Source: Talinum fruticosum
Lineage: Eukaryota > Streptophyta > Magnoliopsida > Caryophyllales > Talinaceae
Assembly: GCA_021018815.1 (NCBI GenBank)
Contig: JAITYX010000017.1
Location: 2,356,001-2,420,000, forward strand
DNA length: 64,000 bases
Reading direction: 5' to 3'
A program made the translations under genes and the position numbers. Numbering within the stretch: the stretch's first letter is position 1; each line of letters opens with the position of its first letter. Positions 12,032-22,321 of the stretch are shown piece after piece. The notes below the pieces were generated by a model. It worked only from the letters and a program-made list of their open reading frames with translations. It searched no databases and had not been told where the DNA came from.

Positions 12032-14327
12032 ATGAAGCTCTATATAGTATGTGCTCTCATCCTCTGTGCCTTGTTTTCTAGGAACTATCACATCAGCAGA
12101 GCAATGTGGGAGGCAAGCTCACGGTGCCCCATGTCCTAATGGCTTATGTTGTAGTCAATATGGATGGTGTGGTAACACCTAGCCGGCCTGGGTGCCAAAG
12201 CCAGTGTCCGTCTAGCACTCCCACTCCCACAACCCCGACCCCAACCCCTAATGGTGACATAGGGTTCATCATCACCGGTACCTTCTTTGAGCAAATTGTA
12301 AAACATTCTAATGATAATAGCTGCCCTGCCCATGGGTTCTACACCTACAATGCTTTCATTGCTTCTGCCTGTTCCTTCAATGGGTTTGGAACCACCGGAG
12401 ATGACATTACTCGGGAGAGGGAGCTTGCTGCTTTCATTGCTCAAACCTCCCATGAGACCACTAGTTAGTCATTTTACCTTCATTTTCCCCCTCACTATCA
12501 TTACTGAGCTCAATTATTGTTCCATAATTATGTGCATAGTTTAAACTACAAGTATAATTTTAAATGAATTGAATAGATCTGGATACTAAAGTGTTTGATT
12601 TGACTTGTGGGTTCGGATTTGGATGTAATTATTTTCTAGTTGAAATCTCTTTCCTTTTTTGATTGGTACGGTTGTTAATCAACATAATGTAATTGTTTGG
12701 GCACATACATTGTCTGCACATACATGTCATAATGTATATATAAGTCGTGTGTTTCTTAGCTTGGATTGCATATAGCACTTTATGTTAGGTGAGAATGTGA
12801 GATTATCCCAACCAAGACATTTACAAACAGATACCATTTGAATGGTTTTTGGGTTCCCTCCACAATTGGTTGGACCCACACAATTAATAAATAAAAAAAT
12901 AAAAAATAAAAAATAACCAAAGGCATACGCTGCAGGAAACGGCCGTAGTGATCAGAAGATTGGAAGAAAAATGGATTAGAGGGCGTTGCATCATTTTTCA
13001 TCATGGTATTAATGCATCAAATACATTAGTGTATCAAAAACAAATTCTTACAAAAGGATATTGTAGAGAACACTTTAGGCATTGAGAGTCAAAAAGCTTA
13101 GCAAGCTAAAGCCAACCCTAGTGATATTTTAGAAGACTTTGAGTAATCTTCAATTAATGAAGAGCAAATTAGAGCTTGTTCACTATCAAGCCAAAGGAGG
13201 AGTATTAGCATTGCAAGACTTCTATAGATGGGGGCTTATGTTGCCATTTTGAGTAGAGGAAGGAGAGCAAGCAACCAAGTGTGAGAAACACTTGAGAGTT
13301 GAGTGTACCACCAAAAATAGATGAGGGAGTTCCACAAAAATTGGGTGTGATTAATTTTGTATTCCATCCTGAGTGGGTGAGTTATTAAGTGTATACTCTC
13401 TAACTTATTTAGAGGAGATAGTATTGTAATTCTATTATTCAAATAGTGAAAGTATATTTTCGTAACTACAGTCCCGTGATTTTTCCCTTTGTTTTTGAGG
13501 GTGTTTCACGTAAAAATTTGTGTGTCTTCATCTATTAAATTATTTATTGCTCATCTTAAATTACATAGAGAAAAAAGGGTATAGCGGTTCCGTTATACCG
13601 ACCTACCTTTTCCCAACATAGTTCAACTTAAACAAAAGAGCAGTATCGTTCTATGAGATTGCTGCATAAGAATTTACTTTCTTCTAATTTGTATGTTGGA
13701 TTTGTATGTGTAGGAGGAAGGCAACTGCACCAGATGGCCCGTAAGCTTGGGGATACTGTTTCAATAGAGAACAGGGCGATCCCCGGCGTATTGTATGCCT
13801 TCTACTGATTGGCCTTGTCCTGCTGGTAAGAAGTACAATGGCTGAGGACCTATCCAATTGACCTGGTAAGCTCCATTCACTTCCTCCAGTCTTCCCCCAC
13901 CCCGTCCTCAATCTTAACATTATATAAATTGTAAAATGTTTTCATATTTTCCCTGTGGCTAGTTTGCTCATGTTGTTACAATGAATAATTTTGGGGCAGC
14001 AACAATTACGGGCTTGCAGTTTAGAGCCCTCAATGTGGACCTTATAAACAACCCAGACTTAGTAGCCACTGACCCATCCATCTCCTTATAAACAACGTCA
14101 TTGTTAGCTGGTGGACACCATCGGCTGTGGACAGGTCAGCAGGGTCGGTCCCAGGCTTTCGTGTGATTACTGATATAATCACCTGTGGGCTTGAGTGGGG
14201 GCTCGGCCAAGGCTGGGATGCACAATCTAAGGTGGCTGACCATAATGGGTTCTACAAGAGGCATTGTGACTTGTTGAGAGTGAGTCATGGTGACAACTTG
14301 GATTGCTTCAACCAACAACACTTTTAA
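12032..14327 (+). pseudogene. Class I chitinase pseudogene (GH19 with hevein domain)
   Basis: Three exon remnants correspond to those of the neighbouring chitinases: 12032-12463, 13714-13865 and 14000-14327, with splice sites still visible. Damage is extensive. The signal peptide is two bases shorter than in the paralogues, which shifts the frame. The hevein domain reads [10 protein letters not shown]...[13 protein letters not shown] and then meets a stop (TAG). Bases encoding the DPYCG-type segment are lost. Exon 2 lacks a base at the GGW position. Exon 3 lacks about 60 bases covering the [17 protein letters not shown] segment. The stretch encoding the catalytic SHETT motif remains. Intron 1 is about 1.25 kb, against 174 and 424 bases in the paralogues, because of inserted DNA. 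This cannot be explained by simple base-calling errors, so it is a true pseudogene. Confidence 0.9.
12980..13618. mobile_element. Possible LTR-retrotransposon fragment in intron 1 of chitinase pseudogene 2
   Basis: Comparison with intron 1 of the chitinase at 20.7 kb shows extra DNA between about 12.85 and 13.62 kb. The 3' part reads like a Copia LTR end: TTTTTCCCTTTGTTTTTGAGG, then CACGTAAAAATTTGTGTGTC, ending near CCCAACA. No matching TGTTGGG left end, internal coding region or target duplication was found, so this would be a partial LTR or solo remnant. Its orientation would be +. Confidence 0.35.
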
Positions 14328-14366
14328 ACCAATTTGGATTGCCACAACCAACAACACTTTTAAACC
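14295..14366 (+). repeat. 36-bp tandem duplication at the end of chitinase pseudogene 2
   Basis: The last codons plus stop are duplicated head to tail. The unit (about 36 bases, ending CAACAACACTTTTAAACC) occurs at 14295-14330 and 14331-14366 with three or four differences. It lies across the stop codon of the pseudogene. Confidence 0.85.
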
Positions 14367-14459
14367 AATTATCAAGATGGTGATCAGTTGCACAAGAAAA
14401 GGATGCACAAGTGTGCTACCAAAATAACGTTGAAGTTATATTGTAGTTTAAGTTATGTA

Positions 14460-15465
14460 GTAAAGCCCAACCCAAAGTGCTTTCTTCAAGAATCGACAAA
14501 GTATAGTGGGAGATGGCAAGAATACAAGGTTTTGGACTAACAACTGGCGAGTGAACAGAACACTGAAACAAGCCTACTCTAGACTATTTCAATCACAGCA
14601 AAAAGAATTCATAGCAAATATGGGTTGGTTTCAGGGAAATACTTTGAAATGGATCTTAGCCTGGAAGAGTTAGTGAAATGAAGAGGACCAGGGATATAGC
14701 AAGGCTAGACAGTGAACTACTGAACTGCGGCCCTCAAGAGGAATGAGACAAAGCCCTCTGGTTAGACAGTGAGGAATGATCAGTCAAAAAGCTAACTTCA
14801 GAAGCACAAGAGATAACACTCCAAGGTGCTGTGATTGATAACCTGATATGCTCAGTTTGAACTAGCACCTCCAAAGGTGGAGTTGATGGTGTGGTTAGCT
14901 CTGCTTGGTAAGCTGAACACAAAGGATATGCTGTTGAGGAAAGGGATACTATGTAAGCAAGAGAACAAGTGCACCTTCTGCTTGAATCAATCTGAAGACA
15001 TTAACCATGTGCTCGTTACATGTCAGTTTTCCTAGAGCATTCGGTTCTCTATTGACTCTGATCTGGGATACCCCATGCCAACACAGGATGACCTTTGGCA
15101 ATTGTATGAAGCTTAGACAAAACAAGAGGTTTCCAAACAAGGTCAGGAAAAAATTTTGGTTAGCTAGTTTTTGGCTATAACATGGAGCCTTTGGATGCAT
15201 AGAAATGCAGTGGTGTTTGAAAACCAAGAATGTAATGTTGCTGGCCTCAACCATACTATCAGGTGGAGAGTAGCCCTTTGGTCTAAAACTTGGAAAGAAC
15301 CCATCAGTTATGCTCTTCCAATCAATTCCCACATTGTTTCCATATTGCTAGAAAGGGAAAGTTAGCTGGAATGTGTGGAATAGCAGGTTGGGATGTTGAC
15401 TTCTTTGATTACTTTGGTGTAATTTTGCCTCTCGACTAGCCTTTTGGCTCTATTAATAAAAAAAG
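14460..15465 (+). mobile_element. 5'-truncated LINE (non-LTR retrotransposon) 3' end
   Basis: Broken reading frames give typical sequence of the C-terminal part of a plant LINE reverse transcriptase. A segment GDGKNTRFWTNNW lies near 14510. A zinc-knuckle-like CTFCLNQSEDINHVLVTC lies near 14970-15030. A tail AITWSLWMHRNAVVF lies near 15170-15215. Several stops and frameshifts make it inactive. The element ends in an A-rich tail (AATAAAAAAAG). The 12-base sequence TTAAGT(T/C)ATGTA flanks it at 14448-14459 and 15466-15477, with one mismatch, and fits a target site duplication. It inserted into the 3' flank of the chitinase pseudogene. Confidence 0.8.
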
Positions 15466-15557
15466 TTAAGTCATGTAATATGTTAGTTTGCTACCAAGCA
15501 ATGCTCAAATATGCAATCAAAATAATGCCAGAACTATATTATATTACAACTTATGTG

Positions 15558-15728
15558 ACATTTGGTTGGATGTAATGTAATAGAATTGTATGACTGCATG
15601 GTTTGTGGTAATCATAGTTATTTGATAGGTGTTTGATTGAAATACTCCCATACAATCAAACAAAGTAATGAAAATGCAAGTACAAACTTGTTTACATTGA
15701 AATGGTTTATTACACTCAATCAAATGCT
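15558..15728. mobile_element. MITE with inverted termini (family copy 1)
   Basis: The left end ACATTTGGTTGGATGTAATG is matched by the reverse complement of the right end (GCATTTGATTGAGTGTAATA). The body repeats the words CAATCAAAC and GTGTTTGATTG. A related element lies at 48237-48426. It has no coding capacity. I could not fix a target duplication. Confidence 0.5.
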
Positions 15729-16231
15729 AATTCATGTACTACATTGTGAGCATAGTACCAAAATAGCGCCAAATGTATGGTTGAGGAGTTTCAAACTACA
15801 TTCATTTGCATAAACTTTGCTCTGCTCCGCCAAATAAATAAATAAATAAGTCTTTCTTTTTGTAGTTAAAACTGAAATCACGAGTACATTACATCACATA
15901 TTTAATTCTTCCCTCTCCCATTATGTAATTTGTGCCTTATCGGAACCAAAAACAAAAATAATCCATCAAATTATTTTTAAAACTTAAATATTATACTCAA
16001 TCCAATCGGCCTATTCCCATCCTATTTGATATCAACTCAAGGAAAGTATTTCTTAAGTGTTAAAAAGTACCGCTAGACCATAATGTCAAAGAGCATGTAG
16101 TAGAAGTATGGACCATAGTGTGTACGTCCGTATAGTTCCGGTTGGTATCAAACAAAGATATTTTTGGTATCCATGACATAATTAGATGGCGTCCAACTTG
16201 CGTGATCATTTTTGTAATGCAGGTGACAAAC
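15729..16231. other. Upstream region of chitinase 3
   Basis: From about 16040 this aligns by eye with the regions upstream of the chitinase genes at 12.0 and 20.7 kb. Shared features are AATGTCAAAGAGCATG, a purine-rich AAAGATAT word, CATGACATAATTAGATGGCG and TCCAACTTGCGTGATC. The 15729-16040 part shows nothing recognisable apart from short AAAT repeats. Confidence 0.55.
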
Positions 16232-16280
16232 TTGACCATTTCAAAATCAGTGACTCCCCACTAGCTTTCCCCTATAAATA
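16232..16280 (+). promoter_or_regulatory. W-box and TATA box of chitinase 3
   Basis: TTGACC (16232-16237) sits in ACAAACTTGACCATTTCAAA. TATAAATA (16273-16280) lies about 45 bases before the ATG. The same W-box block is found before chitinase 4. TTGAC(C/T) is the established core site for WRKY factors, which commonly drive pathogen-induced chitinase expression. Inducibility here is an inference from the motif alone. Confidence 0.55.
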
Positions 16281-16325
16281 CAAGACCCATGTACACACTT
16301 TAAACCACACTAAAACACATACACT

Positions 16326-17600
16326 ATGAAGCTCTACACAGTGTGTGCCCTCATAGTCTCTTTGCCTTGTTTTCTAGGAACTGTTACGTTAGCTGAGCAA
16401 TGTGGGAGGCAAGCTGGTGGTGCCCTATGTCCCAATAACTTGTGCTGTAGTCAATTTGGATGGTGCGGGGACACTGATCCTTACTGCGGGACTGGGTGCC
16501 AGAGCCGTTGCAGGTCTGGCACTCCCACTCCCACACCCTCGACCCCGACCCCGACCCCGACCCCTGGTGGTGATGTTGGGTCTATAATCACCCGCGACTT
16601 CTTTGAGCAGATTCTTAAACATCGTAATGATAATAACTGCCCTGCCCGTGGGTTCTACACATACGATGCCTTCATTGCTGCTGCTCGTTCCTTCAATGGG
16701 TTTGCAACCACGGGGGATGTCACTACCCGAAAGAGGGAGGTTGCTGCTTTCTTTGGTCAAACCTCACATGAAACCACTGGTTAGTTGTTTTAACCTTCAT
16801 TTGTTTAAGTATTTGGCTCGAACTGTGGGTTTAAAGTATCAGATTTGGATAGTTTATCGTTGATAAGACCGTCTTGAGTTGGCTAATACAATTACAAGAG
16901 TGAGACTGTATCATGCAAGAATTTACGGAAATTCATCCAATGTATATGTGTAGGAGGATGGCCAACGGCACCAGATGGTCCATACTCTTGGGGATACTGC
17001 TTCAACAGAGAACAGGGAGATCCACCGGCATATTGTACGCCGTCTGCTCAGTGGCCTTGCGCTGCTGGTAGGAAGTACTATGGCCGAGGACCTATCCAAT
17101 TGACCCAGTAAGCTCCTTTCACTCTCTTGTTATCTCTCACATTATGCCAAATCATATCATATACATGTACCATTTGACTAGTCTCACTTGTCTTATTACA
17201 TACAATGAATAATTTCATTTTCTTTGATGTAGCAACTACAATTATGGACAGGCTGGTAGAGCCATTGGAGTGGACCTAATAAACAACCCGGACTTGGTAG
17301 CCACTGACCCGACCATCTCGTTCAAGACAGCGATTTGGTTCTGGATGACCCCCAAGGCAACAAGCCCTCGTGCCACAACGTCATCATCGGGGGTGGACCC
17401 CATCGGCTGCTGACAGGTCAGCAGGGCGGGTCCCCGGCTATGGAGTGATCACCAACATAATCAACGGCGGGCTCGAGTGTGGCAGAGGAACAGATGCCCG
17501 AGTAGCTGACCGTATTGGGTTCTACAAGAGATACTGTGACATCTTACGAGTGAGTTATGGGGACAATTTGGATTGCTATTCTCAGCGACCCTTTGCCTAA
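16326..17600 (+). CDS. Class I chitinase (GH19), one hevein domain
   Basis: This secreted endochitinase would hydrolyse beta-1,4-N-acetylglucosamine chains. Exons are 16326-16779, 16954-17107 and 17233-17600, all with GT-AG introns. A 23-residue signal peptide ([13 protein letters not shown]...) precedes a hevein domain ([10 protein letters not shown]...[15 protein letters not shown]) and a Thr-Pro linker. The GH19 domain begins [19 protein letters not shown] holds the presumed catalytic acid and YCFNREQ the second glutamate, followed by [10 protein letters not shown] and [10 protein letters not shown]. The C-terminus ([12 protein letters not shown]) has no vacuolar extension, so export is likely. 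Exon 3 shows two one-base deficits, beside a C-run at 17349-17353 and at a G-run at 17389-17393. Read literally they give a stop near 17411. Allowing for them gives 978 bases (325 residues). They may be assembly errors or early decay. Confidence 0.88.
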
Positions 17601-17651
17601 TTATGCTCATCAGTAATCAAGTCAAGGAGATAATAATCAAGTTGCCTACAA

Positions 17652-17700
<49 letters not shown>

Positions 17701-18485
17701 TGATCAAAAGCTTTTGTTGTGTTCCGTACAACTGTATTAATAAAAGTATAATTCTGTGACATTTTGTGCTGTGTAAAAGGTCTCTTGCTGACCAAATGGA
17801 GGGGGGACGAACTTTTACAAGGTAATGATGGTTTTTAAGGTGGATGTGAAAAGGAGGTAAAATATTAGAAATGATTGAGAACTTGACAACTTGTGGATTT
17901 AGGATGAGGATGGCTAATGGCCATTGAATTATATGTTTATAGAAGAAATAAGATTGGATGTTGACCGTTTCCAAATTTCTACATCGGCCCTTTAATATAT
18001 ACTTATGAGCATCCAGATACTACTAATTTGGTATATAAGCAAGTAAAGTTGGTAAATAAATTAGCTCAAAGTCGAATTTGTATATGTATTAAATTTGAAC
18101 GAATTGAAAATTTCTCAACTTAACCTAACTTTTTATTAAACACATTAGGAAATCTCGACCAGTACCCATTCAATTTTAAATGTGTTTGATTTGAATCTAA
18201 ATGATTTACAAATTTCAAATCAATTGGTTAGACTTATGTAACTTATTCATCATTTACAATTAAAAATATAAATTTACAAAGCATTAAAAATCAAAGTTAA
18301 GGACAATATCAAACACCTATTTTACAAAACTCATCCAATTAATAGAGCACAAAAAAAACTCATCCAATTAATACTAATTCACATTTTTCTATTTTCATTT
18401 TCAAAATTATTAGTTGCTAAATAAATTGTTTTTTCCTTTTGTCGAAATTTCAACCTAAACCAAACTCCATAAAAATCAAATTAAA
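17601..18485. other. 3' flank of chitinase 3, no gene
   Basis: The stretch contains an AAT microsatellite directly behind the stop codon and then AT-rich DNA without recognisable frames. The last 100 bases before 18530 begin to resemble the 5' leader of AP4M at 23.8 kb (GTTTTTGCG..., AGAAGCAAA). Confidence 0.6.
17652..17701. repeat. (AAT)n microsatellite
   Basis: About 16 uninterrupted AAT triplets lie 52 bases behind the stop codon of chitinase 3, in CTACAAAATAATAAT. The paralogous 3' flanks at 22.38 and 14.42 kb have GCTA(G/C)CAAAATAA at the comparable place, so this array probably grew from that conserved AAAATAAT seed. Confidence 0.95.
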
Positions 18486-18529
18486 AATTGGATAACGGGA
18501 GAGACGGTTGACTCTCATCCGTTTTTGCG

Positions 18530-20165
18530 CGGGGTGCTTAGAAGCAAAAGTGATTTCGCAGTCCTTCGATCTTTCTCATGGAGGCGATGACATTGTCGTT
18601 CGAGACTGTAAATCTTTCTCTCTCCTCCTGGACATGGCAAGTCCTCCTCCCTCTCCCTGTCCCTCTCCCTGTCCCTCTCCCCCTCTCCTTCACCGACCAG
18701 ATTTCTTGCTTCTTTCTCGCTCTATGAATTTGATTAACAATCTATGATTGATTATATGTATCTGCATTTTCGTTTCCAACTTGAGCATTATGCTTCATCA
18801 TGGATTATTAGCCTGTTTATATGGAGAATTCGATGTCGTCTGTTTGCTTTCGAAGGTGTAATGCTATTTGATTCAATTGTTCACCAGTGAATTCTGCATT
18901 TTGTGATGTAAGTGTCAATTAGTTTTAAGGCCTTGTTTGATCGAACCCTAGGTGAACCATTTCAACGTACCTTTTCATTACTACTCAGTTTTGTCGGTTT
19001 GCATTGTTCAAAGGATCCTCAATTTATCTCCAATTTTGTTAATTTGCCTTAATTCTCAACGAATGGGATCGAGTGGTGCATGGATTTACTCAAAATCCCC
19101 ATCTCCAGAGATCCAGTTTGCCAAACACGGAAAATTCAAAATTTGAAACCTATGTTGAATTGCAGTGATGTTCTACTACTCCTGAATCATTGAGCATTTT
19201 GGAACCAGATGGACTGCTAAATGTTTAGCATTGGGAAAAAAAACCTCAATATGTATTCTATTTGATTATAGCCTTCAGTTTAGGGTGGGATGTTGGATCA
19301 AATTATGGGAGGTCAGTTTTGCTTATAGCCCTCAATATGTTGTGAGATGTTTTGGTTACTTGCAAAAGCTGGCCTAGGGGCTATGTTGTGTTTGTTAGCT
19401 GGTTTTTCCGCTTCTTGGCTTACTTTATATTTTTGTTGTGTCACATTGAAGTTAAAAAAAAAAAAAAAACTTATATGCTATTCACTTAGTTCAAGTACTT
19501 GTACTGGATGCATGATGAGTGCCATATAAATCATGTAATTCAGTCAGGGACCTAGATGATGACGCACTGGGCATTAGCGCATAAGTGATGGCAAAGTACT
19601 TGTGTTGCATGCTTGATTGGTGTCATAAATCATCTAACTGACAAACATATATGATACCAAGCAGTTCAGTTCAAGTACCTGTATGGTGTGCTCACCTAGT
19701 GTTATAAATCATGTAACTAGCGCAACATGTACATGATATGAAGCTTTGGCCATTACCATGCCATGCTGTATGAGATACTGGTCAATTATATGCTGGTCCC
19801 TGGACTGTACTAGCTGATAAAATAAATTTTTATTAATAAAATTTTGTATTTTATTTTTTTATTGATAGATACACAAAATTCTGGTAGGTCAATCAATTAC
19901 ACTCCATACAGAGCATTTAGCACAGTGACAAGTGTGGTAAGTAACTTAGTTTTCAATAATTTGGCATGGCTTTGGAAACTTAGATCAGTTTAGATAGAGA
20001 CTGCAAATTTGCTTGTTATTCATGCAACTTCCCCATCCGTGACATAGGAGTAATTAACTGACTCTCACAGATTATTGATTTCCCCCATGAGGTGAAGTTT
20101 TCGAACAAGGATGAAGAGGAGGTATCCCCTGCTTTTGTTAGTATATTCTTTCTCTTTTTCTTTAT
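18530..20165 (+). pseudogene. Decayed copy of AP4M exons 1-2
   Basis: Two stretches match the first two exons of the AP4M gene at 23.9 kb. At 18545-18610 the exon 1 equivalent reads (A)GTGATTTCGCAGTCCTTCG...GAGGCGATGACATTGTC. The start codon is lost, but the following CTTTCTCTCTCCTCC of intron 1 is retained. At about 20070-20130 the exon 2 equivalent keeps GAGGTGAAGTTTTCGAAC...GAAGAGGAGGTATCCCCTGC, followed by a GT donor and a T-rich intron start. Intron similarity (for example GAACCCTAGGTGA against AAACCCTAGGTAG) links the two. Exons 3-13 are missing. It cannot encode an AP-4 subunit. Confidence 0.82.
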
Positions 20166-20576
20166 TTTGCCCCCTTTTGTCTCCCTTTGAAAAGTGTAAA
20201 TTAACATTATAGGAGTACTGGGAATTTCTCTTACCTATAATGATTGCATTTCTCTACAAGTTTATTGAACAAACTGAAGCAAATCCAAAATGATCCATGT
20301 TATGTTGCCTCTTTCAAGTATTCTACAACTTGTTTTGAAACCTGAATTTTAATGAACTATTTTCCACCGATTTGAGATCAAGTAATTGTTTTCTTAAGTC
20401 CATAAAATTACAATATATAGCCCACCAATGTCATAGACTTGTAATATAATTATAGAGGGTATAATCAATGAATTCCATATAGATATTTGCACTATAAAAC
20501 GAAGATATCTTTGAATCTCATGACCCATAACTGGAAGCATCCAACTTGTGTATTATTTTATGATAGCTGGACAAAC
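20166..20576. other. Upstream region of chitinase 4
   Basis: From about 20400 the sequence is related to the other chitinase upstream regions (CCCACCAATGTCA, ATAGATATTTG, AAGATATCTTTG, CATGACCCATAACTGG, GCATCCAACTTGTG). No gene is present. Confidence 0.55.
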
Positions 20577-20630
20577 TTGACCATTTCAAAGTCAATGATA
20601 AATTGAAAACCCCTGGTATTTCCCTATATA
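20577..20630 (+). promoter_or_regulatory. W-box and TATA box of chitinase 4
   Basis: TTGACC (20577-20582) is embedded in ACAAACTTGACCATTTCAAA, identical to the block before chitinase 3. TATATA (20625-20630) lies 50 bases before the ATG. Retention of this exact block while the flanks diverge suggests selection on a WRKY-type site. This is inferred from the motif only. Confidence 0.55.
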
Positions 20631-20679
20631 TACAACACCCTTCTAAGCTTTCTTGAAACATACCTAAACACACACAACC

Positions 20680-22321
20680 ATGAAGCTATACATAGTATGT
20701 GTCTTAATCACCGCGCTGCCTTGCTTTTTAGGAACTATCACATCAGCTCAGCAATGTGGGAGGCAAGCCAATAATGCCGTATGCGACAAAGGCCTATGTT
20801 GTAGTCAATTTGGATTTTGTGGGTCAACCAATGACTACTGTGGGCCAGGGTGCCAGAGCCAGTGCCCGCCTAGCGGGACCGCTCAATGTGGGAGCCAAGC
20901 TAATGGTGCCAAATGCCCCAGTGGCCTATGTTGTAGTCAATTTGGATTTTGTGGGTCCACGAATGACTACTGTGGGCCTGGGTGCCAGAGCCAGTGCCCG
21001 CCTAGCGGGTCCAGTCCCACTCCCCGACCCCTACCCCTAGCAGTGGGGGTGATGTGGGGTCCATTATCACCCGAACCCTCTTCGATCAAATGCTAAAACA
21101 TCGTGATGAAAATAGCTGTCAGGCCCATGGGTTCTACACCTACGATGCTTTCATTGCTGCTGCCGGCTCCTTCAAAAGCTTTGGAACCACTGGGGATCTC
21201 ACTACCCAAAAGAGGGAGCTTGCTGCTTTCTTTGCTCAAACCTCTCATGAGACCACTGGTTAGTTATTTTAATTTTTAACCTTCATCTTAAACTAGAAAT
21301 AGAATTCTAAATTGATTGAATGGAACTGAATACCAAAGTATTTGATTTGAGTTGTGGTTTTGGATTTGATTTTCTTCAAATACAAATTCTTTTTTTTTCA
21401 AAGTGATTTACCACAGCCAGAAATTGAATTGAGCACGTATATTGTCTGTCTGCACCTACATCTCATTTAACTAATTCAGCTCCTATATATATACTGCTGT
21501 GTGTTTGTTATCTTATCTTGCATATAACATTATATGTTAGGTGAGACTATCTCAACTAAGACAGTTACAAGATGGCGATGATACCATTCGTATGATTCAA
21601 CAGAAAGCTTAGCATCTTCCTATGATATCATCATACAGGAATTAGCTTTCTTCTGATGCGTATATTGGATTTGTATATGTAGGGGGATGGCCAACTGCAC
21701 CAGATGGCCCATATGCCTGGGGTTATTGTTTCCTCACAGAGCAGAACAACCCACCAGCATATTGTGACTCTCCTTCTTGGCCTTGTCCTGCTGGTAAAAA
21801 GTACTATGGTCGGGGACCTATCCAATTGACTCAGTAAGTTCTTTTCACCTCCCCCATCTTTCCTCCAACGTTACGCTAAATCCTTCATTTGCCATTTGAC
21901 CAGTTCAGTTATCCTATTATAATGCGTGCTTTGTTGCAGCAATTACAATTATGGGCTGGCAGGTAATGCCATTGGAGTGGACCTGATAAACAACCCAGAC
22001 TTGGTAGCTACTGACGCAACCATCTCCTTCAAGACCGCGATTTGGTTCTGGATGACTGCCCAAGGCAACAAGCCCTCGTGCCACAACGTCATTGTTGGCG
22101 GGTGGACCCCATCGGCCGCGGACAATGCAGCAGGGCGGGTCCCCGGCTTTGGCGTGATTACCAACATAATCAACGGTGGGCTTGAGTGCGGGCCTGACAA
22201 AGGCTCAGATGCACAGTCTAAGGTGGCTGACCGTATTGGGTTCTATAAGAGGTATTGTGACTTATTGGGAGTGACTTATGGTAACAACTTGGATTGCCGT
22301 AACCAACAACCCTTTGCCTAA
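20680..22321 (+). CDS. Class I chitinase (GH19) with two tandem hevein domains
   Basis: This secreted endochitinase has a doubled chitin-binding module. Exons are 20680-21258, 21683-21833 and 21940-22321. A signal peptide ([14 protein letters not shown]..., cleaved near TSA/QQCG) is followed by hevein domain 1 ([10 protein letters not shown]...) and hevein domain 2 ([10 protein letters not shown]...). Both share [19 protein letters not shown] and keep the aromatic ligand positions. A short Pro linker leads to GH19: [19 protein letters not shown] (catalytic acid), YCFLTEQ (second glutamate), [29 protein letters not shown], ending [12 protein letters not shown] without a vacuolar extension. One base seems missing beside the C-run 21022-21025 in the linker. 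Allowing for it gives 1113 bases (370 residues) and everything else is intact. The nettle agglutinin (UDA) precursor has the same two-hevein-plus-chitinase order. Confidence 0.9.

Noticed and set aside
12106..12468. Open frame reading through part of chitinase 2 exon 1
   Set aside because: Its first 40 codons are an out-of-frame reading of the hevein region. Only the part from GCQSQC onward is the genuine chitinase frame, and it belongs to the pseudogene.
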